Shown in pieces: positions 37,348 to 46,025 of a stretch of DNA of 64,000 nucleotides. Within the stretch, counting starts at the first letter, position 1. Every line of letters begins with the position of its first letter. Source of the stretch: JBMNSK01 sp050945155 (GTDB lineage: Bacteria; Actinomycetota; Coriobacteriia; Coriobacteriales; Eggerthellaceae). The position numbers and the translations under genes were made by a program. The notes beneath the pieces were generated by a model. It did not search any database. It was given only the letters and a program-made list of their open reading frames with translations, and was not told where the DNA came from. The stretch spans positions 1 to 64,000 of the forward strand of contig JBMNSK010000001.1 of the NCBI GenBank assembly GCA_050945155.1, in the 5' to 3' direction.

Positions 37348-37501
37348 ATGCTTTTCCCTGTCTACTTCGTGGACAAAACGCAGTAGAAAAACGCCTTGTC
37401 CGTCCAACACAACTTCTCAAGACTAACACGGAAAGACTCCCATTTTTGTAAAAGTTTGCACAATCCAAAGTTCGGGCAGTTCTCTCCATATTTCTCAGTC
37501 G

Positions 37502-37810
37502 TTAGAGCTCTTCATCACCCAGGATTTCGTCGACCACTGCCACTTTTTTGTCCATCATATTGGTGTGGCCGGGTCTGATATCGGCTTTCAGGATTACCTC
37601 AGTTCTGATGCCCTTCTCTGCAAGAACAAAGGTGGCGTCTTTTACGACCTTCATTACCTCATCCCACTCTCCTTCAATTTCAGTGAACATGGAATAGGTT
37701 TTGTTCTTGAGTCCAGACTCTCGAATGACCCGCACCACCTGAGCAACATCCTGGGAAAGTTCCTCACCGGTTCCGAATGGTGCAATGGCTACAGCAACCA
37801 AGGTATTCAT
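37502..37810 (-). CDS. MTH1187/YkoF-type thiamine-binding protein
   Basis: A 102-residue protein of the thiamine-binding (DUF77, MTH1187) family: 'VAVAIAPFGTGEELSQDVA', 'YSMFTEIEGEWDEVM' and 'DIRPGHTNMMDKKVAVV'. It begins directly after the thiM stop, with GGAGGAG inside the end of thiM, so the two are translationally coupled. It probably binds thiamine or its thiazole/pyrimidine precursors in the cytoplasm. Confidence 0.92.
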   Translation of the reverse strand: MNTLVAVAIAPFGTGEELSQDVAQVVRVIRESGLKNKTYSMFTEIEGEWDEVMKVVKDATFVLAEKGIRTEVILKADIRPGHTNMMDKKVAVVDEILGDEEL

Positions 37811-38647
37811 CTATATCTCCTCCAAATCAAATGGGTTCTGCGCAATTTCTTCGGCAGATAGGTTAAAAAGCTCGTCGAGGAATGCCGTCTTAAAACTTGC
37901 CGGACCTTGAGCCTTTGCTTCCGCATTTTTTCCAGCTCGGTTATAAGCCGCTGTTGCGGTTAACGCCGCAACAAAAGGTGTCGCATGTGCCGCATAGACC
38001 GCAGCCACGCCACCCAGCGAACAGCCTGATCCGGTAATCTTTGTCATAAGTTCGGATCCACCTGCGCTAAAAGCAAGCTTCTGTGCGTCGCAGACAAGGT
38101 CGAGTTTTCCGGATACTGCGACCGCTCCTCCAGTAAAGCGAGCTAGTGAAATAGCAGCTGCTTTCGCATCCTGGACGGTATCCGAAGCATCGACTCCCCG
38201 TACATGAGAGCGCACATCTTCTGTTTCCAGATTCCAAAGCCGAGCAAGCGCAATTGCCTCAGAAGCATTGCAACGAATGATGCTTGGCTTATATTCCTTA
38301 ATACCGAGAAGAATTTCATTGCGCATTGACCCTATACCGATGCCGACTGGGTCCAGCACCCAAGGACAAGATGCGCAAGACAGGGCGCGCGCCGTGCGAA
38401 TCACACCTTCTCGGTGAACCGGAAGCAGTGAGCCCATATTGATATAGAAAGCGGCACTTGCCGGAACGATTGATTCGCCCTCTTCAGCCAGGTAGAGCAT
38501 GGCCGCCGACCCACCTACTGCCAACTGGGCATTCGCCACAAAATCTATGGTGATGACATTGGTAATGGAAGGGACCAGAGGATTTTCACTCCGGGCAGCA
38601 CGTACCGCCTCACGAATTTCTTGTTCAAGACGCTCTTTCATTTCCAT
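37811..38647 (-). CDS. thiM: hydroxyethylthiazole kinase
   Basis: A 278-residue ThiM: 'PSITNVITIDFVANAQLAVG', 'PWVLDPVGIGIGSMRNE', 'RCNASEAIALA', 'GAVAVSGKLDLVCD' and the catalytic-loop 'LMTKITGSGCSLGGVAA', with the conserved Cys in GSGC. It phosphorylates the thiazole moiety for thiamine salvage. ATG 38647 or 38641 are both possible and neither has a strong ribosome site. No thiE or thiD is adjacent, and I find no TPP riboswitch upstream. Confidence 0.94.
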   Translation of the reverse strand: MEMKERLEQEIREAVRAARSENPLVPSITNVITIDFVANAQLAVGGSAAMLYLAEEGESIVPASAAFYINMGSLLPVHREGVIRTARALSCASCPWVLDPVGIGIGSMRNEILLGIKEYKPSIIRCNASEAIALARLWNLETEDVRSHVRGVDASDTVQDAKAAAISLARFTGGAVAVSGKLDLVCDAQKLAFSAGGSELMTKITGSGCSLGGVAAVYAAHATPFVAALTATAAYNRAGKNAEAKAQGPASFKTAFLDELFNLSAEEIAQNPFDLEEI

Positions 38648-38879
38648 ACGTTTTCGCTTTCGCTCTTTATTTACACTACGAAGGTTATAAGTTTTGGTAT
38701 ACACACAAACCCATGCTTTTTTCGGACTGGTTTATATTGGCGCCACAGCGCATCGAAAACAGCTCGGGCACGTGTTCTGGTCTCGCGCGGGTATAGCCTT
38801 ACGCCACATGGGTAGTCTCTTGTCTACCCGTTTCTCGTACTGAGATACAAAATGACTGTGATTTATTCTTCCGCAAAAA

Positions 38880-40361
38880 TCAACGATGATAGAGTACGTG
38901 GCGCTCAAACTTCGGCTCACAGCACACATTTATTCCCAGACGCTTAAAAATTGCCTCATCTGACTCAGAAATAATCACTGAGAAATAAGCATCGCAGCCC
39001 TTGAGTTCCTTTGCTGCCTCAATAGCCTTGGCCGCCAAAGGATTCGTTGCCGAACTAATGGACAAGGCAATGAGCGTTTCATCTGGGTGTAGGTGCGGGT
39101 TTTTACTTCCAAGATACTCGGTTTTTAGGTGTCCAATAGGAGCAAGAGCCTTATCACTTACCACATAAATCTCTTTCGGAACGCCTGCAACGCGCTTAAG
39201 AGCATTAAGAAGAAGTGAGGAGGCACAACCGAGAAGCGCAGAAGTCTTGCCGGTCACAAGGCTTCCATCCGGCAATACCATCGCCGCAGCCGGCTTGCCC
39301 GTTGACTCTTCCTTGTCGAGCGCTGCCTGGTGGGCAGGAGAAAAATCAACTGTCACATCTGCTTCTTTCATAAGCAGGTTAATTTTGGCAATCTCGCTTT
39401 CCCCAAGACCCGTGCGCTGGAACTTCTCAGCAGCATGAAAATAACGCCGAACAATTTCATTTTGAGCAGCTTTCTGACAAACCTTGTCATCAGAAATGCA
39501 CATGCCCACCATGTTGACGCCCATGTCCGTTGGGCTCTGGTAGGGGCACTCTCCTAGGATGCGGTCCATAACTGCCTTAAGCACCGGAAATGACTCAACG
39601 TCACGGTTATAGTTCACCGTCACTTTTCCGTAGGCTTCCAAGTGGAACGGGTCAATAATGTTGCGGTCATCCAAGTCGGCAGTTGCCGCTTCATAGGCAA
39701 TATTAACGGGGTGCTTTAATGGCAGGCTCCAAACCGGAAACGTCTCAAACTTCGCGTAGCCAGCACGAATACCCCGCTTATTCTCGTGGTAGAGCTGCGA
39801 GAGGCAGGTTGCCAGCTTGCCAGAACCAGGACCAGGAGCGGTAACAACCACGAGCGGACGCGACGTTTCGATATAATCGTTTTTTCCAAAACCCTCTTCG
39901 CTTACAATCGCGTCAATATTTGCTGGGTATCCCTCAATAATGTAGTGGCGATAGACCTTAATGCCCATCTGCTCGAGACGAGATTGGAAAGTTATAGCAT
40001 TTGACTGCCCAGTGAAATGCGTGATGACCACACTTCCGACATAAAGCCCCATACCCTTGAAGCCGTCCATAATACGAAGGGCGTCTTCGTCATAGGTAAT
40101 GTCAATATCTGCGCGGCGCTTGCTTTTCTCAATGTCGTTCGCATTAATAGCAATAACAATTTCAGCATCATCTTTCAGGTTAGCAAGCATGCGAACTTTT
40201 GAGTCAGGCTCAAAACCTGGCAGTACACGTGAGGCATGATAGTCGTCGAAAAGTTTACCGCCGAATTCCAAATAGAGCTTTTCGCCATACTGGGCAATGC
40301 GATCCCGAATGTGTTGTGCTTGCATTTCAATATATTTGCTGTTGTCAAAGCCAATTTGCAT
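38880..40361 (-). CDS. DUF1846 family protein
   Basis: A 493-residue soluble protein matching DUF1846 along its length: 'IGFDNSKYIEMQAQHIRDRI', 'LYLEFGGKLFDDYHASRVLPG', 'VVVTAPGPGSGKLATCLSQLYH' (a P-loop-like Gly-rich stretch at ~residues 175-195) and 'SPTDMGVNMVGMCI'. Structures of this family are known but the biochemical role is not; nucleotide-dependent activity is suggested by the GPGSGK segment. Monocistronic, divergent from the LOG-family gene. Confidence 0.92.
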   Translation of the reverse strand: MQIGFDNSKYIEMQAQHIRDRIAQYGEKLYLEFGGKLFDDYHASRVLPGFEPDSKVRMLANLKDDAEIVIAINANDIEKSKRRADIDITYDEDALRIMDGFKGMGLYVGSVVITHFTGQSNAITFQSRLEQMGIKVYRHYIIEGYPANIDAIVSEEGFGKNDYIETSRPLVVVTAPGPGSGKLATCLSQLYHENKRGIRAGYAKFETFPVWSLPLKHPVNIAYEAATADLDDRNIIDPFHLEAYGKVTVNYNRDVESFPVLKAVMDRILGECPYQSPTDMGVNMVGMCISDDKVCQKAAQNEIVRRYFHAAEKFQRTGLGESEIAKINLLMKEADVTVDFSPAHQAALDKEESTGKPAAAMVLPDGSLVTGKTSALLGCASSLLLNALKRVAGVPKEIYVVSDKALAPIGHLKTEYLGSKNPHLHPDETLIALSISSATNPLAAKAIEAAKELKGCDAYFSVIISESDEAIFKRLGINVCCEPKFERHVLYHR

Positions 40362-40575
40362 GCGCGTTCAGCACCCTTCTGCGACGATTTTTCACCATTC
40401 CTTTACGAGCATTAATAATACGCGAACTGCCTGTAAAGCTTGACCACATTTTGCAAATATTAATATCCATGTAACTGAAAAACGCCGCTTCATAAGGTAA
40501 AAGCTTTATCAAGAATTTCGGTTGCATCTAATCTTCGTGCTATTCTTTGAACGCAATTTCGAAAAAAGGAGCAGA

Positions 40576-41139
40576 ATGCGCATTACAGTCTACTGTGGAA
40601 CCATGACCGGAAACTCACCGGTGTACGAAGAAGCTGCCGAAGAGCTTGGCAATTGGATAGGCAGTCAAGGACATACGCTTGTGTATGGCGGTGGATGTCT
40701 GGGGCTTATGGGTATCGTTTCTGATGCAGTTCTTAAAGCTGGCGGAGATGTTATCGGCATTATTCCTCAGTTTTTGGCCGAACGTGAAATTTCGAAAGAA
40801 GGGCTTACTGAGCTTCATGTGGTCGACAGCATGCCGAAGCGCAAAACAAAGATGATTGAGCTCGGCGATGCCTTCGTCTCCCTGCCGGGCGGTCCTGGCA
40901 CCGTCGAAGAAGTGACCGAAGTCATATCGCTTCTCAAGCTGGCAAGAAAACATGCACCCTGTATCCTCTATAACATCGAAGGATTCTACAATTCTTTCCT
41001 GGGATTTTATGACGACATGCTGCGCTATGGTTTCATGACGCAAGAAGAACGAAATCTTATCCTTGAAGCGAAAAATATCGATGAGGTTGCAGACTTAGTT
41101 TGGAAGCGCGATGACTATAAGCCATGGTGGGTTGAGTAG
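40576..41139 (+). CDS. LOG-family (TIGR00730) phosphoribohydrolase-like protein
   Basis: A 187-residue Rossmann-fold protein with the LOG signature 'SLPGGPGTVEEVTEVI' (PGGxGTxxE) and 'LVYGGGCLGLMGIVSDAVL'. Family members hydrolyse nucleoside 5'-monophosphates such as cytokinin riboside 5'-phosphates to free base and ribose-5-phosphate; many bacterial members act generally on AMP or others. AAGGAG lies 7 bp before the ATG at 40576. Confidence 0.92.
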   Translation: MRITVYCGTMTGNSPVYEEAAEELGNWIGSQGHTLVYGGGCLGLMGIVSDAVLKAGGDVIGIIPQFLAEREISKEGLTELHVVDSMPKRKTKMIELGDAFVSLPGGPGTVEEVTEVISLLKLARKHAPCILYNIEGFYNSFLGFYDDMLRYGFMTQEERNLILEAKNIDEVADLVWKRDDYKPWWVE

Positions 41140-41152
41140 CGCGCACAGATTC

Positions 41153-41908
41153 CTAGTTTCTCTGCAAAACGATATAGGCATTTTGCTTTTGCGTTTTTCC
41201 GTCATCGTTAAACCGGTCTATGAGAACCGTGGTGTGCGCAACCGCCGCAATAAGTTCATCAATTTCTTCTCGAGAAAAATGATGGCAGTAGCGATAGACA
41301 CCCTCGCGATGCTGCCAACCAAGGAAATAATCCCCTGCATCAAGATTGTCTATCCCAAGTTCTTCCTGCGCCTGTGGCGTAATTGCTAAGGCGCGGGCGG
41401 CTAAGGCTGAATTATCCATGAACTGCCAAAAGGAGCAGATGAGGTACCCACCTGGCTCAGTCTGCTCAACGAGAAAGTTCAAGACTTGCTTTCTGAGAGC
41501 AAGACTCGGCACATGGTGCATAAGCCCAAAACAGACGGAGAGATTACAGGGGCTTACCCCAATCTTGAGTGAGCCTTGAAGCAGCAAAGAAAGAATGTCT
41601 GCGTGGATGAAGTTAAGATTTGCTTTGTCTGAAAGCAACGCATCGCAGTTATCAATGGCATAAAAACGGAAACCCTGGTCGGGAAAACGCTGTACTAAAA
41701 AGTCTTCAAAGCGAAGGTTGCCACAACCAAGGTCAAGTACGGAAATTTCTTGGTCCGCATTATTGCGACCGAGCATCGGAATTATCGAGTCTACAGACCG
41801 ATACCACCCATGCCAGGGCGCTTGACGCGTCTGGTCAAACGACTGTGCCTCTTCGGCGTAAAACTGCGTATTTATTTCTATAAGGCGCTCTGCCGTCGAT
41901 CTCTTCAT
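41153..41908 (-). CDS. class I SAM methyltransferase, Trm9/ALKBH8-like
   Basis: A 251-residue methyltransferase. Residues ~16-32 'FYAEEAQSFDQTRQAPW' resemble the N-terminal 'F..TR..PW' segment of Trm9/ALKBH8 tRNA wobble-uridine methyltransferases. SAM motif I is 'VLDLGCGN' (57-64). The Trm9-like 'GLMHHVPSLALRKQVL' and 'EPGGYLICSFWQF' follow. Trm9 converts cm5U34 to mcm5U34. AAGGAGG precedes the ATG and TATAAT lies at 41926-41931 on the minus strand. The divergent neighbour, 37 bp away, is Elp3, which makes cm5U. Family assignment rests on motifs only. Confidence 0.82.
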   Translation of the reverse strand: MKRSTAERLIEINTQFYAEEAQSFDQTRQAPWHGWYRSVDSIIPMLGRNNADQEISVLDLGCGNLRFEDFLVQRFPDQGFRFYAIDNCDALLSDKANLNFIHADILSLLLQGSLKIGVSPCNLSVCFGLMHHVPSLALRKQVLNFLVEQTEPGGYLICSFWQFMDNSALAARALAITPQAQEELGIDNLDAGDYFLGWQHREGVYRYCHHFSREEIDELIAAVAHTTVLIDRFNDDGKTQKQNAYIVLQRN

Positions 41909-41925
41909 GGGCCCTCCTTGCGCAT

Positions 41926-41931
41926 ATTATA
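41926..41931 (-). promoter_or_regulatory. -10 element for the Trm9-like methyltransferase
   Basis: Perfect TATAAT on the minus strand 17 bp before the ATG; transcription would begin at about the ribosome site. No convincing -35 box. Confidence 0.4.
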
Positions 41932-41945
41932 AAATGCTCTCCATA

Positions 41946-43757
41946 ATGGACGAGATTATTCAAGACATAATTGCACTCATTACTTCCAATCAGGAACCTA
42001 CCGATGAGGCTCTTGAGCGCATTATTCGTAGGCACAACCGAAATCGCAAACCAGCTGAGCACTGGTCAAAGAAAATGCTTCTTCCCTACTATCTTGAAGT
42101 GAAGAACAACCAGCCAAAACTTTTCAATAGCTGGCATGTGAATGATAAACTTGAGCGTCAAATCCTCAAGCTTCTGCAGATGAAACCGCGCAGGACTGCC
42201 TCCGGTGTTGCCACCATCACCGTTATTACCAAACCAGAGAAATGTTCGAGCGCTTGCATCTATTGTCCTAACGATATTCGCATGCCCAAGTCCTACCTCC
42301 ATATGGAACCGGCGTGCCAGCGCGCAGAGCGCAATTACTTTGACCCCTACCTTCAAACCACATCACGGTTGCATGCGCTTGAGCAAATGGGTCATATCAC
42401 CGATAAGATTGAGATTATTATCCTCGGCGGTACCTGGAGCGACTATTCAAAGGACTACCAAATCTGGTTTGTCAAAGAGATTTTTCGTGCGCTCAATGAG
42501 GATTCAGAAAGAGCAGAAGAATACGCCAAACGAAGCCAGTTCTACCAAGACCTTGGCATTTCAAATGATTCGAAAGACCTTCAAGCCGAAACGGCACTTG
42601 CGCAAGAAAAAATTAACGAAGGTAAGGCAAGCTATAACGAAGCATTCGAATCTGTATACCAAACAAACCCAAGCTGGTTGCAAGCTGCTAAAAAGCAGAA
42701 AGCAAGTTTTGAAGAACTTGAGTTTGAGCAGAAAAGAAATGAATCAAGCACGCATCGTATGGTCGGACTCGTGATAGAAACACGACCCGACAAAATCTCT
42801 GCAGATTCCTTAAGACTAATCAGGCGTCTTGGGTGCACCAAGGTACAGATTGGCATCCAAAGTCTCAGGCAAGACGTGCTCGATTGGAACAGGCGTGGCA
42901 TTCGAGTCGACCAAATTGCTCATGCCTTTGATCTTTTGCGCATTTTCGGATTCAAGATTCACACGCATTTTATGGTCAACCTCTTAGGCTCAGATCCTGA
43001 ATCAGATAAGGCGGACTATAAAAACTTTGTCACCGATGCGCGTTTTTTACCTGATGAAGTAAAGCTCTATCCCTGCGTGGTGGTAGAAGGAACACCCTTA
43101 AATCGCTGCTATAGAGATGGTCGGTGGAAGCCTTATTCAGAAGATACGCTCATTGAGATTCTTAAAGCCGACCTGGCTTGCACACCCCCCTTTACCCGAA
43201 TCTCGCGTGTAATCCGTGATATTTCAACCGAAGACATTCTGGCAGGCAATCGCAAGAACAATTTGCGTCAGCTGGTCGATGAAAGTGCTGTAAAAGATAA
43301 GGTTGCTGTTGCAGAAATCAGAACGCGTGAAGTGGCAACCCATGAACTTTCAGTAGATGATTTAGAGCTTGAGGTAGTCCCTTATACCACTTCAAATACC
43401 CAAGAGTACTTTTTGCAGTGGGTCGATGCAGATAAAACCATTGCTGGTTTTTTACGACTCTCGCTGCCTTCAGAGGCCTACGTTCAAAAACACCAAAACG
43501 AAATCCCTGTGTCTTTAGGTGACGCGATGATTCGCGAGGTACATGTCTACGGGCGCGTTGCACACCTACACCATACAAACCAAGCTGTCCAACACCTTGG
43601 GCTCGGGAAAAAGTTAGTTGAAAAGGCATGCGAGATTGCAAGAGAAGCAGGTTTTAGTCGCATACAGGTAATCAGCTCCGTCGGTACGCGCAACTACTAC
43701 CGCAAGCTGGGATTTTCAGACGGTGATCTCTATCAGGAAAAATCCCTTTCGTCCTGA
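41946..43757 (+). CDS. Elp3-family tRNA uridine-34 carboxymethyltransferase (radical SAM + GNAT)
   Basis: A 603-residue Elp3. The radical SAM cluster is CSSACIYC (C100, C104, C107), followed by 'KSYLHMEPACQRAERNYFDPY', 'IEIIILGGTWSDY' and 'VGLVIETRPDKI'. An unusually long helical, Glu/Lys-rich segment (~residues 180-270) lies between the last two. The C-terminal ~150 residues form the acetyltransferase domain ('REVHVYGRVAHLHHTN', 'LGLGKKLVEKACEIA', 'VGTRNYYRKLGF'). Elp3 uses acetyl-CoA and SAM to make cm5U34 in tRNA. ATG 41946 is preferred; 41934 and 41907 are also in frame, and none has a good ribosome site. Divergent from a Trm9-like methyltransferase. Confidence 0.93.
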   Translation: MDEIIQDIIALITSNQEPTDEALERIIRRHNRNRKPAEHWSKKMLLPYYLEVKNNQPKLFNSWHVNDKLERQILKLLQMKPRRTASGVATITVITKPEKCSSACIYCPNDIRMPKSYLHMEPACQRAERNYFDPYLQTTSRLHALEQMGHITDKIEIIILGGTWSDYSKDYQIWFVKEIFRALNEDSERAEEYAKRSQFYQDLGISNDSKDLQAETALAQEKINEGKASYNEAFESVYQTNPSWLQAAKKQKASFEELEFEQKRNESSTHRMVGLVIETRPDKISADSLRLIRRLGCTKVQIGIQSLRQDVLDWNRRGIRVDQIAHAFDLLRIFGFKIHTHFMVNLLGSDPESDKADYKNFVTDARFLPDEVKLYPCVVVEGTPLNRCYRDGRWKPYSEDTLIEILKADLACTPPFTRISRVIRDISTEDILAGNRKNNLRQLVDESAVKDKVAVAEIRTREVATHELSVDDLELEVVPYTTSNTQEYFLQWVDADKTIAGFLRLSLPSEAYVQKHQNEIPVSLGDAMIREVHVYGRVAHLHHTNQAVQHLGLGKKLVEKACEIAREAGFSRIQVISSVGTRNYYRKLGFSDGDLYQEKSLSS

Positions 43758-43822
43758 AAGCGAATGCAGGACATACAAAACTAAGATGCAGTATCTCCAT
43801 CAAGTGGCTGGGTTTAATACAG

Positions 43823-43828
43823 TATAAT
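43823..43828 (+). promoter_or_regulatory. -10 element for the unknown membrane protein gene
   Basis: Perfect TATAAT, 51 bp before the ATG at 43880; the -35 region (TCAAGT) is poor. Confidence 0.35.
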
Positions 43829-43879
43829 TACTTACCAGCGTGGCCCCACACACGTCGACTACAGTAAAGAGGGAGACCT

Positions 43880-44683
43880 ATGGCCACAGAACATGACGAA
43901 AAGTCCTTTGACCAGGAAGAAAATAGCTCTTCTGAAAATAAAAGAGAAGAAGCCTCAAAGCCCTTCCAGACCATCGACTATATTTACGACTCAACCATCT
44001 ATAGTAAGTATTTCGGCGTACGCAATAAGCGCACTGCTGGCGGCGGATGTTTGGGCATCCTCATTCAGGTCATCGGTGCTGGTGCTTTAGCGTATATCGC
44101 AAGACTCGCCCGTGATTCCGGCGACCCTATGGGTTTCATGCTGGATCCTTTAATCATCCTACTCACCATCGCCTTCATCGTTGTTTTTGTCCTCGGCGTG
44201 AAATTCACCTTTGGTGGGAAAAAACCCAAGCTTAACCAGGAAAACATGGAAGCATACTTACGAAACCACGGAGCCGAGGAGACAAAAGAGCACGGACTTG
44301 CATTTCATGCCATCGTAGAAGTTTCTGACGAGGGACTTCTGTTTCGTTACGGCGCACCGCACGGGCGCAAAAGGGATATGAAGTCGGTGTTCCAGCCGTG
44401 GATTGCCTTTGATAGCTATTCGTATTCAAATGGATTACTCACCATGATGGGAAACACCCACGCAAACGAAACTTCCTTCATCTTGCTTGGTGTCTACAAC
44501 AACGACCCGGTAAGGAAAAATGAACCTGAACCAGAACCTGAACCCGAGGTCTATGTAGAGGATGTAGTCATCCCCGAAGAGCCCATTAACGCTGAAGACC
44601 TCAACGACCTTATGGCATTCATCAACGCCAAATCAAAACAGGCAAGCAAAGAGCGCAATAGGAAAAAGAAAGAGCGTCGCTAG
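43880..44683 (+). CDS. membrane protein of unknown function (YcxB-like layout)
   Basis: A 267-residue protein I do not recognise with certainty. An acidic, polar N-terminus (~45 residues) is followed by two membrane helices (~56-76 and ~88-108) and a soluble domain (~115-210) with 'EVSDEGLLFRYG' and 'PWIAFDSYSYSNGLLTM', an arrangement like YcxB-type proteins. Then comes a perfect EP repeat (EPEPEPEPE, residues ~214-222), an acidic stretch, and a Lys/Arg-rich C-terminus. GAGGGAG lies before the ATG. Its stop is 3 bp from the convergent ThyX-like gene. Confidence 0.75.
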   Translation: MATEHDEKSFDQEENSSSENKREEASKPFQTIDYIYDSTIYSKYFGVRNKRTAGGGCLGILIQVIGAGALAYIARLARDSGDPMGFMLDPLIILLTIAFIVVFVLGVKFTFGGKKPKLNQENMEAYLRNHGAEETKEHGLAFHAIVEVSDEGLLFRYGAPHGRKRDMKSVFQPWIAFDSYSYSNGLLTMMGNTHANETSFILLGVYNNDPVRKNEPEPEPEPEVYVEDVVIPEEPINAEDLNDLMAFINAKSKQASKERNRKKKERR

Positions 44684-44686
44684 GTT

Positions 44687-45304
44687 CTAATCAGCAAGAA
44701 AGAGTTCGCGAAAATACGGGAGCTCTTCTACCCAATCGCAGAAAGTCTTCCACTCGGTAAGCTTATGCCCTTTTCGAGCGCGATAGATACTCGCAGCGTT
44801 TTCGTATGACATAGTGACGGTTCGCATCTGGTTATAGCTTGAAGGTAGAAGCTGGATAATATCACGCCACACGTCTTTGTCTTTTGACTCGTTGTATTCC
44901 AGACGCAGAGTTTCGAGTTCCTCAATGATGCCCTCCATGCACGCCCGTGCTGCAGGCCGAAGATCCTCAGCGCTAAAGTCCTGGATAGCAAAGGGCTTTT
45001 TGTGAATGGTATGCATGGTACTGGTGGAATTTGCAACGGTTCCCACCTTGTAGGTGTCGAACTCCTTCCACCAGTACATCGGCGCAGTAATATCGACAGA
45101 GATAAAAATCTGGCGTACGAATTTGCGGTGGTCAGTTCCCGCCTTGCAAAGACGGTGGCCAAGGTCAAGATCATTCGGTCCGAAAACGAAATTGCCTTCG
45201 TCGTCGAAATAGCTATCGTTTTTTGCCCAGCTGTTCAACGGGTTACGCATACCCCGCACAGCCGCATCAAAATTGACAACGTTTGTACGTTCCAACCGAA
45301 TCAT
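44687..45304 (-). CDS. ThyX-like protein (divergent FAD-dependent thymidylate synthase family)
   Basis: A 205-residue protein that resembles ThyX-related proteins in phages and Clostridia: 'DHRKFVRQIFISVDITAPMY' occupies the place of the ThyX motif (normally RHRxxSxNxxSxRY), and 'DIIQLLPSSYNQMRTVTMSY' resembles the C-terminal dUMP/FAD-binding helix. The first Arg of RHR is Asp here and the Ser series is altered, so catalysis of dUMP methylation is doubtful. It could be a ThyX paralog with another role. Upstream of thrH's end by 40 bp on the same strand. Confidence 0.65.
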   Translation of the reverse strand: MIRLERTNVVNFDAAVRGMRNPLNSWAKNDSYFDDEGNFVFGPNDLDLGHRLCKAGTDHRKFVRQIFISVDITAPMYWWKEFDTYKVGTVANSTSTMHTIHKKPFAIQDFSAEDLRPAARACMEGIIEELETLRLEYNESKDKDVWRDIIQLLPSSYNQMRTVTMSYENAASIYRARKGHKLTEWKTFCDWVEELPYFRELFLAD

Positions 45305-45344
45305 GAATACGTCGCCTCACTTTTCCTCATGGATTCGCTCGTCT

Positions 45345-45947
45345 TTAGCCAAGTGCGCCCTTAATTGCTTCCAAAAGTTCATCGAATGTTTCATAGGCGG
45401 GAATTTGAGGATATTCGGCCTTGATGGCGTCGGTGCTCTTAAAGAGGAAGCCAGCCTTACTTGCCTGTATCATCCCTAAGTCATTGTGACTGTCACCGCT
45501 TGCAATGGTTTCAAAACCAATAGACTGCAGTGCCTTGACCGTCGTAAGCTTTGATTTCTCACAACGCATCTTATAACCCGTAATCTCACCACTTGGCGCA
45601 ACTTCAAGCTCGTTGCAGAACAAAGTAGGATACCCGAGTTTCCTAATGAGAGGGCTTGCGAATTGAACGAAGGTGTCGCTCAAGATAATGACCTGGGTGA
45701 TGGAACGCAGTTCGTCAAGAAACTCACGTGCACCCGGTAAAGGATCAATGCCCTCAATAACATCTTGAATTTCTTTTAAGCCAAGACCGTGTTCTTTTAA
45801 AACGCTCAGGCGGAAGTTCATCAGCTTGTCGTAGTCGGGTTCGTCACGCGTGGTGCGTGAAAGCTCCGGAATTCCAGAAGCCTTCGAGAACGCTATCCAA
45901 ATTTCGGGAACCAATACGCCTTCCATATCTAAGCAAACGATATCCAT
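45345..45947 (-). CDS. thrH: phosphoserine phosphatase/homoserine phosphotransferase ThrH
   Basis: A 200-residue HAD-family enzyme: 'VCLDMEGVLVPEIW' (nucleophile Asp), 'VIILSDTFVQFASPLI' (motif II Ser), and 'TIASGDSHNDLGMI' (motif IV). The variant DMEG and the short cap 'RTTRDEPDYDKLM' mark ThrH rather than SerB. It dephosphorylates phosphoserine and can transfer the phosphate to homoserine. ATG 45947 has AAAGG at 6 bp; ATG 45953 is too close. ThyX-like gene follows on the same strand. Confidence 0.92.
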   Translation of the reverse strand: MDIVCLDMEGVLVPEIWIAFSKASGIPELSRTTRDEPDYDKLMNFRLSVLKEHGLGLKEIQDVIEGIDPLPGAREFLDELRSITQVIILSDTFVQFASPLIRKLGYPTLFCNELEVAPSGEITGYKMRCEKSKLTTVKALQSIGFETIASGDSHNDLGMIQASKAGFLFKSTDAIKAEYPQIPAYETFDELLEAIKGALG

Positions 45948-46025
45948 GAGCATCCTTTCTGTATTGAAACCGAGCGCCCCTATTATCTGGTAAATCTCGG
46001 CAAAATAAGACTTAATCGAGAAAAA

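Noticed and set aside
38648..38879. Possible TPP riboswitch upstream of thiM
   Set aside because: CTGAGA occurs only on the opposite strand and the ACCC...GAACCTGA part is absent; only a simple GGGTAG/CTACCC hairpin is seen.
44520..44550. Short GAACCTGAACC-type repeat
   Set aside because: Explained by the Glu-Pro repeat in the coding sequence; not a mobile or CRISPR repeat.
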